NCBI GenBank assembly: GCA_905183005.1
Contig: CAJJDO010000104.1
Span: 332,008 to 396,007, forward strand
Direction of reading: 5' to 3'
Origin: Paramecium pentaurelia
Lineage: Eukaryota; Ciliophora; Oligohymenophorea; Peniculida; Parameciidae
Length of the DNA: 64,000 nt
Shown here: one piece after another, positions 48,502 through 59,994 of the stretch
Layout: the number at the start of each line of letters is the position of its first letter
How positions within the stretch are numbered: the stretch's first letter is position 1
The notes under the pieces: generated by a model
What the model was told of the DNA's origin: nothing
The model's input: the letters and a program-made list of their open reading frames with translations, nothing else
Database searches by the model: none
Program-made: the position numbers and the translations under genes

Positions 48502-50185
48502 ATGAACGATAAATTGGAGTGCAAAAAAAAGTAAATTGGAGAATATATTTTCGAATTCTCGTAAGAAATAGGTTCTGGATACTCATCCAAAGTCTATAAA
48601 GGGTAAAATATAAAAACTCACCAAGTTGTTGCTATAAAGGTAGTTAGTTCTTAATCATATACAACACCTATCCAAAAATCACTCCTAAAAAATGAAGTAG
48701 CCATATTGTTAAAAATCGATCATCCTCACTTACTGAGAGTTTATGAAATCAGTTAGAGTGCAAACAACACTTATATTATTAGTGAATTATGCAATGAAGG
48801 ATGCTTAGAATAGTAAATGAAAAAAAAAGAATTAACAACTGAAAAAGTGTTATCAATTTTATTTTAGGTTTCTAAAGGTGTAGAAGCTTTGCATGAAAAA
48901 AGTAAGATTTATAAAATATTTAGAAATTATCCATAGAGATATAAAGCCAGCTAACATTCTAATTAAGGATGGTATTTATAAATTAGCAGATTTCGGGTTT
49001 GCCTTAATTGAAGATGAAATTGAAAGTATAATAAAAAGATTTAATGTCGGGACACCTATGTATATGGCCCCAGAAATTACGTTAACCAATTAATATTCAG
49101 AATTTAGTGACATTTGGGCTTTAGGAATCATGTTATATGAAATGTTATTTAATTGCATACCTCCATATAAATAAGAAATAAAAAAATTTCATGAAGATAT
49201 TTTGAAAAAATGTCAAAATTAGGAATTCAAATACTAATCGATAATAAAATCATTGCTATTTGGAATGCTTTAGATAAATCCTTAAGACAGACTCAATATT
49301 ACCTAAGTTATCTAAATTTTGAGATAATAACAAAAGTAAAGCGATACAATTTCTCCAAGAGTTCAATCTCCTTTATAAAAACTAAATTATCAATTTGTCT
49401 AATCGAATCTCAACTCTCCTCTTTCAAATTCTAAGTAACCATCACCATAAGTGAGCTAAAGATAAAAATACTAATAATAAATTTATTCTCATAACAAAGC
49501 TTCATCATTTGATCAGAATAAGTTTGATTTCTAATAAATATTTTAAAAAACTGATTGTAAAGTTAATTCTTTATCTGATTTTACAACTAATGAGGATCTC
49601 ATAAAAAATACTTCAAATACAAAAAATGAAAATCTTGAATTATTCGGATAGATATCAACAGAATGTTCTTTCTCAACTTAAGGATTAAAATAATAGCAAT
49701 AAAAATAAAAGTTGCAATATTAATAGAAATAATTACCAGCTATTATTCTTCCAACATTTAATTTTTGTTAGTTTTTGGAAAATGTAATTAATAATATGAA
49801 CACTTAAAATGAACAAAAATAAAAATGCTATTTTCTTTTTAGAAAATTGTTAGCAATTAAAGCAAAGGTATTCTATTCTTTTGCTCCAAAATAATTTAAA
49901 GAATAATTAAATTTGTGGATTAATTAGTTAAACTACTATTACGAAAAAGTTGAGCACATTTTGAATTTTACTATGGATAATACATTTTTAATATTTTTTA
50001 ATATTCAATTAGAAGATTAGGGAAAGTTGCTAAGCATGTATTTAATTAGTCTGTTAACTCAAATTATTATTAAAGAATAAAATAAAGATTTCAAAATCAT
50101 AATTGATATATTGCAAGAAAATGTTAAATATCAAAATGATCCATTCCTATTTGCTAGAAAATGGGCTAACAATCAATAGAAATGA
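48502..50185 (+). CDS. ULK-like serine/threonine protein kinase with long C-terminal region
   Basis: A 553-aa protein. Kinase domain: SQEIGSGYSSKVYKG, VVAIKVV, HRDIKPANI, ADFGFAL, GTPMYMAPE, SDIWALGIMLYEML and RLNITQVI. One 22-nt intron, 48902-48923, sits immediately before the catalytic HRD, the same place as the second intron of the kinase at 31586. The C-terminal ~280 residues begin with a Ser/Gln-rich stretch (SPLSNSKQPSPQ), then a Gln run, then a helical part (FRKLLAIKAKVFYSF) that may be a protein-interaction domain. Probably paralogous to the 31.6-kb kinase. Confidence 0.87.
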
Positions 50186-50524
50186 TTCTATTTATAGAAT
50201 ATTATGATTAATTTATACTTTTAATAAAATAAGTGTATTTTTGTATTATCTGATTTTGCAATTAAATTGTAAATTGGATTGGGAATCTGCTAATTTTAGC
50301 AAATATAAGAACTTACCCAATCAAATGAACTCAATTAATCTAGCAATTTAAATTCATAAGCTTAATGATTTAATCTACTATTTTTCGATTAGAATATTTC
50401 TGAAAATCAAATCAGCCTTCCATAAATTTTCGTCTCTAGTTCCGAACAATAGTAGAATAGTAAATTAAGTTATAAATTTGTGATTAGTAAATAATAAAAT
50501 AATATATTAATAAGAATTTTATTA
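50186..50524. other. Intergenic; nothing identified
   Basis: 340 bp downstream of the kinase with no recognisable ORF. Confidence 0.45.
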
Positions 50525-51217
50525 TAGGAGCACATGTCAAGATCCTATTGATCTCTATAAATTATTATTGGAGTTTAAGAATTACAAGTAGGTTTTAATG
50601 TATATGTGAATTATTTCATTATTGTGAATCTTTGCTTGATTGGTTACACATCTAATAATTTAAGATAAAGAAATATTATGAGCTGGGAACCTTCCAAATA
50701 TTTTAAATAAGACTTTAAATCTACATTCTCTTTATTAAAAAAATAATCCTATTGCTTGATTCTTTATGTCAAATTACACTAAGAAATATTATTCATGAAA
50801 TATTTCATAATTAAGATTGTTTCTGGGACTAATAAATTGACTTAATGAAATAGGCTATATCCATATTTGATAGGATATATATTGGATTTTAACAAAACCA
50901 GAATTTAAATATAACCAGCAAGGCATAATAAAAACAGGAATTCAAAGAGTGAGAGATTAAGGACAAAAAACTTATTGAAGAATTAGATCTTATTCATTTG
51001 CACAGGGTTATCAATATAGCTTTTAAACTCTATTTGCACTTGTTTGATATATTTTCCCACTTATGAACACATAAGAAAATGGTTTGCACATAAATTCTAC
51101 TTTATTTTAAGAGGAGCATTGGCATTATTTTACAAAGGGTTTTCTATAGCTGTTATAAGAAATGGTATTGTAAATATATTTCTTAATACTCTTATGAAAA
51201 TCTAAAAAGAATTCTGA
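50525..51217 (+). pseudogene. Decayed ADP/ATP carrier (mitochondrial carrier family)
   Basis: No single frame is intact, but pieces in shifting frames align in order with an ADP/ATP translocase. They are DPIDLYKLLL (for the family APIERVKLLLQ), EIL-stop-AGNLPNIL (for LWRGNLANVIR, with TGA where Trp TGG is expected), then MKYFIIKIVSGT, an in-frame TGA, YILDFNKTRIQ (for YPLDFARTRL), and finally RGALALFYKGF and IAVIRNG (for FFKG and NVLRG). The RRRMMM signature is gone. Multiple stops and frameshifts and no plausible introns indicate a pseudogene. It lies between a kinase and a Rab gene. Confidence 0.6.
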
Positions 51218-51278
51218 AGAAATTATTGCCATATATAGAAATTACAAAATTAATTTATTATTTTTTTTATTAATCATT

Positions 51279-52075
51279 TCAGCATTCACAACTTTTTTGT
51301 TCTTGACTGGCATTATTAGCCTTAACTTCAATTGGGCTTAATTGTTTATTTTCTGTATATTAATTTTCTTCCTAATAGGCGAATTACATCACTTGAACTT
51401 GATTATGATTATCTACTAAATTAATATTGGATATTGGTGACTAATTTTGCTGATTAGGAGGTATCAATCCCAAATATAAAAATAAAATAATATTGTACTC
51501 ATGCTAATTTAGTCTAGCAATTAATTCATCTTATCTTTGAACTCTGGATCTTAATGATTAGTTTAAATTTGATATGCTATATCATATTATTCTGTTAACT
51601 TTTGTACATGCTCATTCATATCGAAACTTTATAAATCTGTTTTATTCTAACCAACATTTCATTTAAGATTCTTTACCCCTATTAATGCAATTTTTACATT
51701 AGCACCAGCCTAGAAAACAAGCTCTTCTATCCATTTGTCGATATGCAACAATGATTATTCATTTGAACAATCGTAAACTAAAATCGCAGCTTTTGCTCTT
51801 TTATAATGGCTATAATAAAACAACAATAAAACCTTGATACTATAGATCTATATTTTTCTTATCCTGCAGTGTCCCATATTGAAAATTTGATATTGTTTCT
51901 TGTGAATGAATGATGCTATACTCCAATTGTTGTCTCAGTTTTTGCTATAATATCCAAAAAACTTTTGTTAAATAGATTTCTTACTTATTTAAGATTGTTG
52001 TTTTACCTACTCCGCAATCTCCCAACATAATAACTAATGATTTAACATAGATTATTTACTTTTATTTTAAGACAT
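51279..52075 (-). CDS. Rab-like small GTPase with CxC prenylation end
   Basis: A 223-aa protein with five introns: 52034-52059, 51962-51984, 51810-51832, 51647-51676 and 51577-51599 (26, 23, 23, 30, 23 nt). G1 is GDCGVGKTT, G2 TTIGVQHH, G3 WDTAGQEKYRS, G4 NKTD after splicing. The C-terminus is KSCEC, a CxC geranylgeranylation motif. The G5 SAK motif is not visible and the segment after G4 is diverged, so either the fifth intron is misplaced or the protein is an unusual Rab. Vesicle-trafficking role inferred from family. The short first exon MSQNK is joined by the first intron. Confidence 0.78.
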
Positions 52076-52270
52076 TGTTTTTTAAATAGTAAATAAAAAT
52101 ATATTAGAAAATGTTTAGTTTTATAACTTATTTTACTTAAATTTTGTATTATTAAAGAGCTCAGGTTAAGGTTTAACGATATGAAAGAAATGGAAATAAA
52201 AATTCTGAATACATGACATTTCATTCAATTATAAATTTTCATATATATATATATTCGTTTTTTATTTGCT

Positions 52271-53996
52271 ATGAAAACAATTTCCCTACTTTTTTTCATA
52301 ATAGCATTAGGCTATTCATAAACTGAAGAATTAAGAGATATATTGGATTATAGCAAATTTGATTGTGACAACTTAAATGATATGTTTGAGATCAAAAATT
52401 AACTATTATATTGGAATGAATTAAAGGACATGGATCTTATACAATAAATCTCAGATATATTAGAAGTGAAAGAGTCACTATTGAACTATAAAGAACTACT
52501 CTTAAGTAAATCAACTTTGAAAAAAACTACTACAAAAATACTTTTAGAGAAAGTTAGCGATGAAATAAAAGATATTGTGTAAGAGTTATAAAATGATAAA
52601 AAGGAGTTGACATTATAATATTGTGATAACACAATTAGAAGGATAAATAAAATTTTAGATTAACGAGATAGTGAAAAAAATTAATTGTTTAAAGTTGAAA
52701 AAAAAGAGTTAAGCGAGAAACTCAAATTAATAACAGAGAAAGTTGATACTTGTAATAGGTCCTTGAAACCTGCCTATCATAATAAAATTATCCTTTAATA
52801 GATGATTTAGAGCAAAACCAATGAGGTTGGATATGGTTATTGGTTTAGATTACTTAACTTCTATCCTGAAGATTATCAGACTGAAACTTATTTTATATCC
52901 CGTGTTTCTGAAAATGAGAACTATTCAGGAAACGATTTAGGAGATAATAAACTTGTGGTGTCAATTCAAAAAAATAGTTTAGTATTTTCTACATATGATA
53001 TTAAAACAATGAATTCAATTATCGAATAAAAGCTATTGTTTTAAAAAAACCAATGGACATATATTCACTTTTCTTATTAAGATGGATTGGCAACAGGATA
53101 TGTATATTTAGATTAAGATGATATAAGCAAAATAGAATTTCATGTGGAACATTTTAAATTAAATTAAGCATATTTTAAATTTGGAGGGAATGATTTATAA
53201 AATTAAGGATTAAATGGTTAATTTGCCTAATTGACATATGGAGTTGGGAAATAATACATAACAGACAAGCCACAATTATTTATTGAAGAAGTATCAAAAT
53301 TGTCTCCTCAACCTTAATTTAATAAATAATAAATTGGGTTAATTGCAGAAGAAATGCAATTCCCATTGAAGTTTAAAAAGGAATATCACACTGATTTCAT
53401 AGATGAATTTGCAATTAGTGCTTGGTTTAAAATAGAATATTTGGATGCTGAGAATATTGAAATTTTTAGATTGAAGGATGAGAAGAAAAATTATGCCTTA
53501 AGTTTTTATGGTGGTAATTCTTTAAGTTTTGGAACTTACAGCAAGGATTAAGAACTAAGGAAAGCTGAATTATTTGAATAGACAGATGATTGGCACTACA
53601 TCTATATGAGTTATTCATATTTGAGAGAAGAATTCAATTGTTTTGTCTGGATCAATGGTCATATCATAAAATTACAAGAACATAATGTCAAACATTATCC
53701 AACAACTGATCTAACTCTATCAATTGAGAATGAATTTGATGGCCAAATAAATAAACTAAACTTGTATGTGGGTTAAGGCAGCCATATTAATGATCCTCAC
53801 AGTCTTCCAGGTGAATATTAAGTAGGTTTGGATTTGGTTGAAAATGTAATTTTATATTAATTTATTTTAGAGCATAGTGAGATCTTTCAAGGTGACTAAA
53901 GAAGTTAACAGTAAAAATCTGTTGAATTACAATTCAAATATGAGAGCAAGTGATGATAAGAAAAATTAAAATACCAACAATAAGAAAGAAAAATGA
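52271..53996 (+). CDS. Secreted coiled-coil protein with LamG/concanavalin-like regions
   Basis: A 566-aa protein with signal peptide MKTISLLFFIIALGYS. Residues ~30-170 are a charged coiled coil with single Cys at intervals. Two beta-rich halves follow with lectin/laminin-G-like features: GYWFRLLNFYP, NQWTYIHFSYQDG, GYVYLD, FKFGGND, then FAISAWFKIEYL, WHYIYMSYSYL, FVWINGHII and NKLNLYVG. Such domains bind glycans or proteins outside the cell. One intron, 53846-53870 (25 nt), near the end is inferred from its canonical ends; if retained the protein would be 560 aa with a different tail. No catalytic motif. Confidence 0.7.
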
Positions 53997-54023
53997 AAAA
54001 TAATAATATATAAAATTTATTAA

Positions 54024-55035
54024 ATGAACCAAGAAATTAAACCTGTTATAGATGAAGGAATTAATCTAAGATGCAGATTTTATGAGAATCAATATCCAAA
54101 AGAAAATGACTTAGTAGTTGTAGAGGTAGTTGAAGTTTAAGAAAATGCTTCCTATGTCGAATTACTAGAATATGATAGAATAAGAGGCATGATCCCACCT
54201 AATGAAACAACAAGAGCACTGAAAGGAGGAATTCAGAAGGCTTTAAAAATAGGAAAAATACAAGTTGTTAGAGTGTTGAGAGTTGATGAAGATTAAGGAT
54301 ACATAGATCTGTCTAAAAAAAAGGTGGCAAAGGATGAAGAGCAAATGTCATTGCAAAAATTTGCAGATGGAAAAATGATTCATTCTATTATGAGAGCTAT
54401 TGCTGAGAAGTGCAATATCAATATTCAGGATTTATATAAAACTATTGTATGGCCATTATAAGAGAATAAATAAAATGTATCTGTTCTTTAAATTTTTAAA
54501 AATGCTCTAACTGATCAAAAGCATTTATCAAAATTGAATCTATCAGAATAAATTTAAGTAAAATTAATGGAAGAGATTGAGAGAAGACTTAAACCAGAAC
54601 CAGTTACCATTAAAACTGAATTTGACTTAATCAGTCATGATTATGCAGGAAGTTTAATTATTAAAGAAGCACTCATTGCTGGTACTAAGAAGTCCACGGA
54701 AGAATGCAAACTATCAGTATTTTTTCATTTAAATTTAGTTTGAAATTAAAGCATCTCCATCTTATACCGGTAGGACAACCACTATCTCAAGGGATGGGGT
54801 TAAAATTATGAAGGATGCTTTGCTTGAAATTGAAAATATTATGAAAAAATATTAAGGACAGATGAAAGTGAAAATTGAAGTATATATAAAAATATAATTT
54901 AAATAGCCTAAAGTTGTTGGAAACTAATAAGCTGACTATATAGATGAAGTTGAAAATGAAGATGGAGAAGATGAATATGGAACTACCTAAGATGGTGGAG
55001 AAGGAGATGATGATGATGATTTGGGAATGTAATGA
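54024..55035 (+). CDS. Eukaryotic initiation factor 2 alpha subunit
   Basis: Part of eIF2, which brings Met-tRNAi to the ribosome. The 320-aa product has LRCRFYENQYPKENDLVVV, an S1 domain ending in GYIDLSKKK, the helical middle domain (LYKTIVWPL), and the C-terminal alpha-beta domain (TIKTEFDL, FEIKASPSYTGRTTT), then a very acidic tail. Introns are at 54717-54738 (22 nt) and 54880-54906 (27 nt). The loop holding the regulatory serine is altered: ungapped alignment with the usual GMILLSELSRRRIRS places Thr63 at the Ser51 position and replaces the Arg cluster with RALKGG. It starts 27 bp after the previous stop. Confidence 0.93.
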
Positions 55036-55334
55036 ATTATTTTAATATATTAAATTTATCATAGTGGAACTATTTATCTTTCTGCTAACATCATATACTC
55101 TAATTACTCATTTTCGAGATTATCTAAAGAAAATAATTTAGGAAATTACGCCTTGATTTCAAAATATTATCATTTAAAACATATATAAAATCTTTAACTT
55201 TTTCATATATTATTTACAATCAAATGTATAAACTGATTGTAATTTATAAAATTCTATTATTTTCATCATTATTAAGACATCAAGATGAAACTTATTGATT
55301 AAATTTAATTAGATTAATTTATTATAATTTTTGA
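55036..55334. other. Intergenic, AT-rich; nothing identified
   Basis: About 300 bp between the eIF2-alpha stop and the Cys-rich gene on the same strand. No gene seen. Confidence 0.5.
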
Positions 55335-56626
55335 ATGCAAGAAGAGAATTTTGATAACATTGACAAACAAAATGTTAGTGTAGTTAAAGTACCTAATTTC
55401 TAATGGTTAGTTTTACAGTGAAGAATAGTCTTAGCAAGGAGATTAAAGAATTTATAAATTTTAAGTTAATTAACAAGATCATGAAAATTCAATGTTTTTT
55501 ATAGAACATAAGGATGATTTTAATATCAAACAGTAACATAATGAAGCTCCTTAACACTAGGAAGAAGAAATAGAGATAATTTAATTTGCTGAAAATAGAG
55601 ATATGTTTTTTGATAATAACTAAGAGGAGGTTGATAACAATATTCCATAACAAATAGGAGAATAAATTATTGTAAAAAATATATCTGCTTTCCAATGTTA
55701 AAATAATACAGATTTAAATGATAGAAATATTCCAATATTGTAAGAACCATAATACCAAAACTAGATTTAATAACTATAAATACATTATTCACCTGTTCCT
55801 AATTAATATAATATCGCTATGATACCTACTTAATAAATTAATACTCCAATCTAGCCAACTGATCAATATGAGAATAAATAGGATCAAACAAGGAAAGAAG
55901 AAAAAAAATAAAATAAATAAAAGAAAAAGTTATAAAAAAAAGCTGATGAAAATAGTGATAAGGAATAATAAAATAATGTTGTGATTGTACCAATTAATTA
56001 AAATGAAGCTCCACAAAATGCCATTATCAATCTAGGCTCTAATCTGTCTGCTTATTGCTGCCTTGGTATTCTAAATCGATCTGATAGCTGTTGTTAATGG
56101 ATATGTGATTTAACTGTATATTGTTTAACGCTCCCTTTATTTTTGCTCAAAAAATTTTTGGTTTGTATTTGGGATGGATGCTTAGAAACTTGCTGCCAAT
56201 ATTGGTGTCCAAGTTGTAATGAATCATGTTAAACAGGTTGCAGTCTTTTAAGCTTTAATTGTGGTAAAACAAAAATAAATTTATTAAGTTAGATGTTACA
56301 ATAGTTTAAAAAAGAACTCAAATATTATTTGCACATAAATTTGTTGTTGCATAAATTGTTCAGCTGTGAGTTAATACATTTTGGCATCCTGGGATTCTTG
56401 TAGCCATTTCTGTTTCTCAATGTGTTCGAGTTTTTGTGGAATCCTTTTAGTATGTTGTGAATTCATCTTAAATAATTTGAGTGACTGTGTTACTCAGATT
56501 TGTACTTTTTGTTGTGACTGTTTATAGAACTCCTGTGAATAGATTTGCTAATTTTTGGATCCTATATGCGATAGTTTTTGTAAACTCTTGGGTATATGTT
56601 GCAAATGTATAGAATGGTTGAAATGA
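55335..56626 (+). CDS. Extremely Cys-rich protein with Gln/Asn-rich N-terminal half
   Basis: A 414-aa protein, introns at 55389-55410 (22 nt) and 56264-56288 (25 nt). Residues 1-~220 are hydrophilic, rich in Gln, Asn, Glu and Lys, with no signal peptide. From about residue 222 to the end roughly 39 of 190 residues are Cys, in motifs such as AYCCLG, CCQYWCPSC, TQICCCINC, TFCCDC and LLGICCKC, mixed with hydrophobic residues (LTLPLFLLKKFLV). With no signal peptide this could be a heavily palmitoylated peripheral membrane protein or a metal-binding domain; both are inference. Because Cys TGT/TGC sits one base from TGA, the open frame is meaningful. No named family recognised. Confidence 0.75.
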
Positions 56627-56808
56627 ATTTTGATTTTATAAATTTAAAAGAAATGAAGCAATTTATAATTTATTTGTTCAATTTATATAATTAAATGAAT
56701 ATTTTATCTTTTCAGCTTGACTGAATAAAAAATATTTAGTTCTTTCAAAAGGTGGATCATAGTAAATGTTATTTTATATTATTAATATCCGGTAATTTAG
56801 TTAATAAA

Positions 56809-58231
56809 ATGATAAATGAAATTCCTGGCATGAAAAATGAAAGAATAAAGCAATTTGCACTTTGCTATACTCTCTATATTATGGTACATTGCTGTCGATC
56901 AACTTGGAGTTATGCATCAGGATTGATAATTGAGCAAAATAAGCTTGAAGGATTTACTCCTCAATTTTTGGGGTATGTCAATTTTACATTTTTATTGTCA
57001 ATGGGAGTTTCATACTTTTTGTATATAATTTTATTATGAGGCTTGGTTAATTAGGTGATAAGATTAACCCAAAATTATTTGTTATCATTGGCACTTATCC
57101 ATTAAGCGCATTATTTATTATCCTTGCCTTAATTTTTGAATTTACAACAGCCCCAAAGGAACTATATTTAGTATTACTGCTCTTAGCAGGAATGTTTTCT
57201 TCAACTGCATGGCCAGGCTTACTATGTACATTTTTATTATAATATTTTCAAGCAATAATGAATGCATGGATGCCAAAAGAATAAAAAGGTATTATTCTTG
57301 GTGTTTTTGCTTCTTGTATCAATGTAGGAAACATAGCAGGTTTTGCTAATTCTGGTATTACCATTGAGATATGTGATCTCAGCATTTTAACCCCAATTTA
57401 TATAAGTGGAGGATTGCTATTTTTCATGACTATTTTGTTTCATATTTTCATCAAACCAAGACCTCCTATTATATCTGAGCATATCATATCTGATACTTCA
57501 TAAGAACCTTAAGTGAGCAAAGAAGTTGTAGGAGTGAAGAAATTGAAAATTTGGAAAGCTTGGCTTTTACCAGGAGTGGCAATATATGCTTTGGCTTTTG
57601 GATGTATTAAAGCAATTTCAATGATTGTTGGATTGTGGCTTCCAGCTTATTTAGACTATCTTCATGTGACATATGTAGCTTTAATCAATATAATGCTTGA
57701 TTTAGGAGCTGGATTTGGGGGAGTAATAGTTTGGTATAATAAGAAAACTTATTTTTTAGTTATTTAGGAGTTAGATATTAAAAAAGGGCAACAATTATTG
57801 TCCCATTATTGTGGCTAGGAACCATCTTAATGGTGGCAATAAATTTCCTAAAAGATTATGATAATCCATATGGAGGATATATGGCTCTTAATTTTGGTGT
57901 GGGTTTTTTTATTGGAGGATGCTACAATAATGTTGCTGCTGCCATCGCTGTAGAACTCAGTAACAATAAAGCGTTAAAAAGTAAATATAATAATAAATAT
58001 CTTTCAGAATATAAGCATGCAACCTCAACTGTAACTTCATTAATAATGGGATATGGCACTCTGTTTGGAGCTTTGAATCAAATAATTGTTCCGTACGTCA
58101 AAGATTATCTATTTCTTTATTGCGGTATTTTAGCTGTGGTTGGAGGATTGTTACTAATAGTTGTCATAATAACAGAATGGAAACTCGATGATGAACCAGA
58201 GAAACTAAACAAAGAAATAGAAATGCATTGA
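56809..58231 (+). CDS. MFS transporter, SLC37 (sugar-phosphate/phosphate antiporter)-like
   Basis: A 449-aa 12-helix protein. The N-terminus has YIMVHCCRSTWSYASG, then the helix 2-3 loop with LGDKINPK, SSTAWPGLL followed by WMPKEQKGIILGVFASCINVGNI (the SLC37/GlpT-like WP...RG.I.G.W....GN segment), a central loop of ~40 residues, then LPAYLDYLHV and the second half. Introns are at 57021-57040 (20 nt), 57226-57252 (27 nt) and 57734-57759 (26 nt). The 27-nt one is stopless and in frame; removing it restores the conserved spacing. Possible role: glucose-6-phosphate or other organophosphate exchange across an internal membrane (inference). Confidence 0.85.
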
Positions 58232-58257
58232 TTACTCCTCTGTTAATAATTTATATA

Positions 58258-59247
58258 TCATAATTATTATGGCTAAGTGCTAATGTTTTTTAATTTTCGA
58301 TAATAAAACACCCCTATAATTAAATAGGGAAGAATGAACACAAAAGCATAATACATTCTTTAAGGCTCACACTCGTATTAAACAACTTGTAGCATAGTAA
58401 AAGTTATATAAGTAAATAAAAATTCTGTGATTAATTTACAACTTAAAAGTGTAATTCTTGTTGTTCTATATATTTCTTATGCATTAAACACAGTTAAACC
58501 AACTTGAATACTGTAAAATCTATACCACAATCATAATTAAATCTATGTGGAACAAATTATAAAATAGTAAAGATAATATATGATATCGTCATTACTGCTG
58601 GTAGTGCAAAAAGAATGTTTTTATCTGCATACCTAACAGCATTTCCATTATAATCAAATTCAGTTGGAACTTTTTCATTCAAATATACAAACTGAATAAT
58701 TAAAATGGATTTACAGATTAATGAAAAAAAGCCCAACATAAAATTAGTACTAAAAGAGCAAAAATTTCTCCTACAATTTCCATCTTTTTGAATCTGGGTA
58801 GGTTTTTCAAAGAATTCTAAATTAACTCATCATCTTTTTAAACTGCAATATCATTCATATGGATAGTGGGCTATTGAATGTAAGAATGATTAATCATTAT
58901 TAATAATAGTAATAAAAAATTTGATATTGGATATTTTTGTAACATATTAATATTAGTGATAAGTTTAAATAGTTGGCTCTTCATTTTGGCTATGATTATT
59001 GCATTTGAATCGTTTTCTTAATCAATATTTTTATAATTATTTTCTATTACTTTTTTTTCATACTCCTTTAAATATAGCATTTCATCATTTGGATCTTTAG
59101 AATTATTGTCTAACTATCCATAAGCCTTTTGAAAGAAATTCTTACGAATATTTTACCCTACTTTGTTTCAATTCTAAATTGCATACAACCCTGCTAAAGA
59201 TCTAAATAGTTATAATTATTACTGCTAATTAAAATTCTGCCTCTCAT
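58258..59247 (-). CDS. SdpI/DUF1648-type membrane protein, start uncertain
   Basis: The C-terminal ~180 residues form four hydrophobic helices with the DUF1648/SdpI signature: LNEKVPTEFDYNGNAV, a helix LFALPAVMTISYIIFTIL, then PHRFNYDC and FNAQEIYRTTRI. In bacteria such proteins confer immunity to peptide toxins or regulate them; they are rare in eukaryotes. Introns are at 59161-59186, 58692-58714 and 58503-58525 (26, 23, 23 nt). From ATG 59247 the model is 305 aa; a later ATG at 58984 gives 226 aa. The N-terminal part is helical and charged (NSKDPNDEMLYLKEYEKK). The same frame stays open farther upstream to about 59690, where a TPR-like piece (GYAYIKQGDLNC) occurs, so the true gene may be longer. 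The stop is 26 bp from the convergent SLC37-like gene. Confidence 0.6.
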
Positions 59248-59690
59248 TTTAAAATTTAGACTATTGATTTGATTTTTTTATGTATTTTATGAAAATGGTT
59301 TGATTATACTGGTAGATACTTCGATTATTTCTTATAATTATAGATTTAATATTTTCAGTTTATCTAAATAGTAAACAGCTTCTATATAAATATTATTTCT
59401 TATTTTGAATGACTTTTCAAATTATTTGATTTCAATTTGAGAATAGATTAATTAGCTTTCTCTATTTTATTTTTTCAAATAGCCAAACTTCTTCTTTATT
59501 ATTTTATGATGAATTAATTAGTAAGTATGCTCCTTTGAATTTTCTAATTGATAACTTGAAAATAATTGAAAAAATACTATTTATGATATAATGGTTAAAT
59601 ATTTTTAATAGTTATTATTATTGGTACAATTTAGATCTCCTTATTTTATATACGCATAACCAGTATTGATAATGTTATTCGAGAATAACA
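59248..59690 (-). other. Open upstream frame with TPR-like segment, probably 5' part of the SdpI-like gene
   Basis: In frame with the SdpI-like gene and free of TGA. Contains GYAYIKQGDLNC, which resembles a TPR helix A, then about 110 residues of charged helical sequence (IKQFEKSFKIRNN, YYLDKLKILNL). No suitable ATG was found at its 5' end, so exons or the start are missing from this model. Confidence 0.4.
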
Positions 59691-59994
59691 AAAAAAAAGA
59701 AATTTAGTCTTATTTGTTAAAATTGATTATCTTGTGATAAATATACACAAAAAATATTCAAAGAAATTATTCAAATCTTTAGATAAGTAAGTGCTATGCT
59801 ATAAATAATTGAAAATAAATCAACATTTTTGTTTAGGATTAGAGTATAATGTAAAATTAATCTACAAAACTTAAAATTCAAGTATATTAATATTAAGTTT
59901 TAAATAATAAATAAATAAATAATAACATTTACTATGTCGGAAAGGGGGTGAAAATTTTGATAAAAAAAAAAAATTAATAATAGATAATTGATTA

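Noticed and set aside
50850..50853. In-frame TGA in the carrier-like sequence as selenocysteine
   Set aside because: Other stops and frame shifts nearby and loss of the signature motif make simple gene decay more likely; no selenocysteine insertion element was seen.
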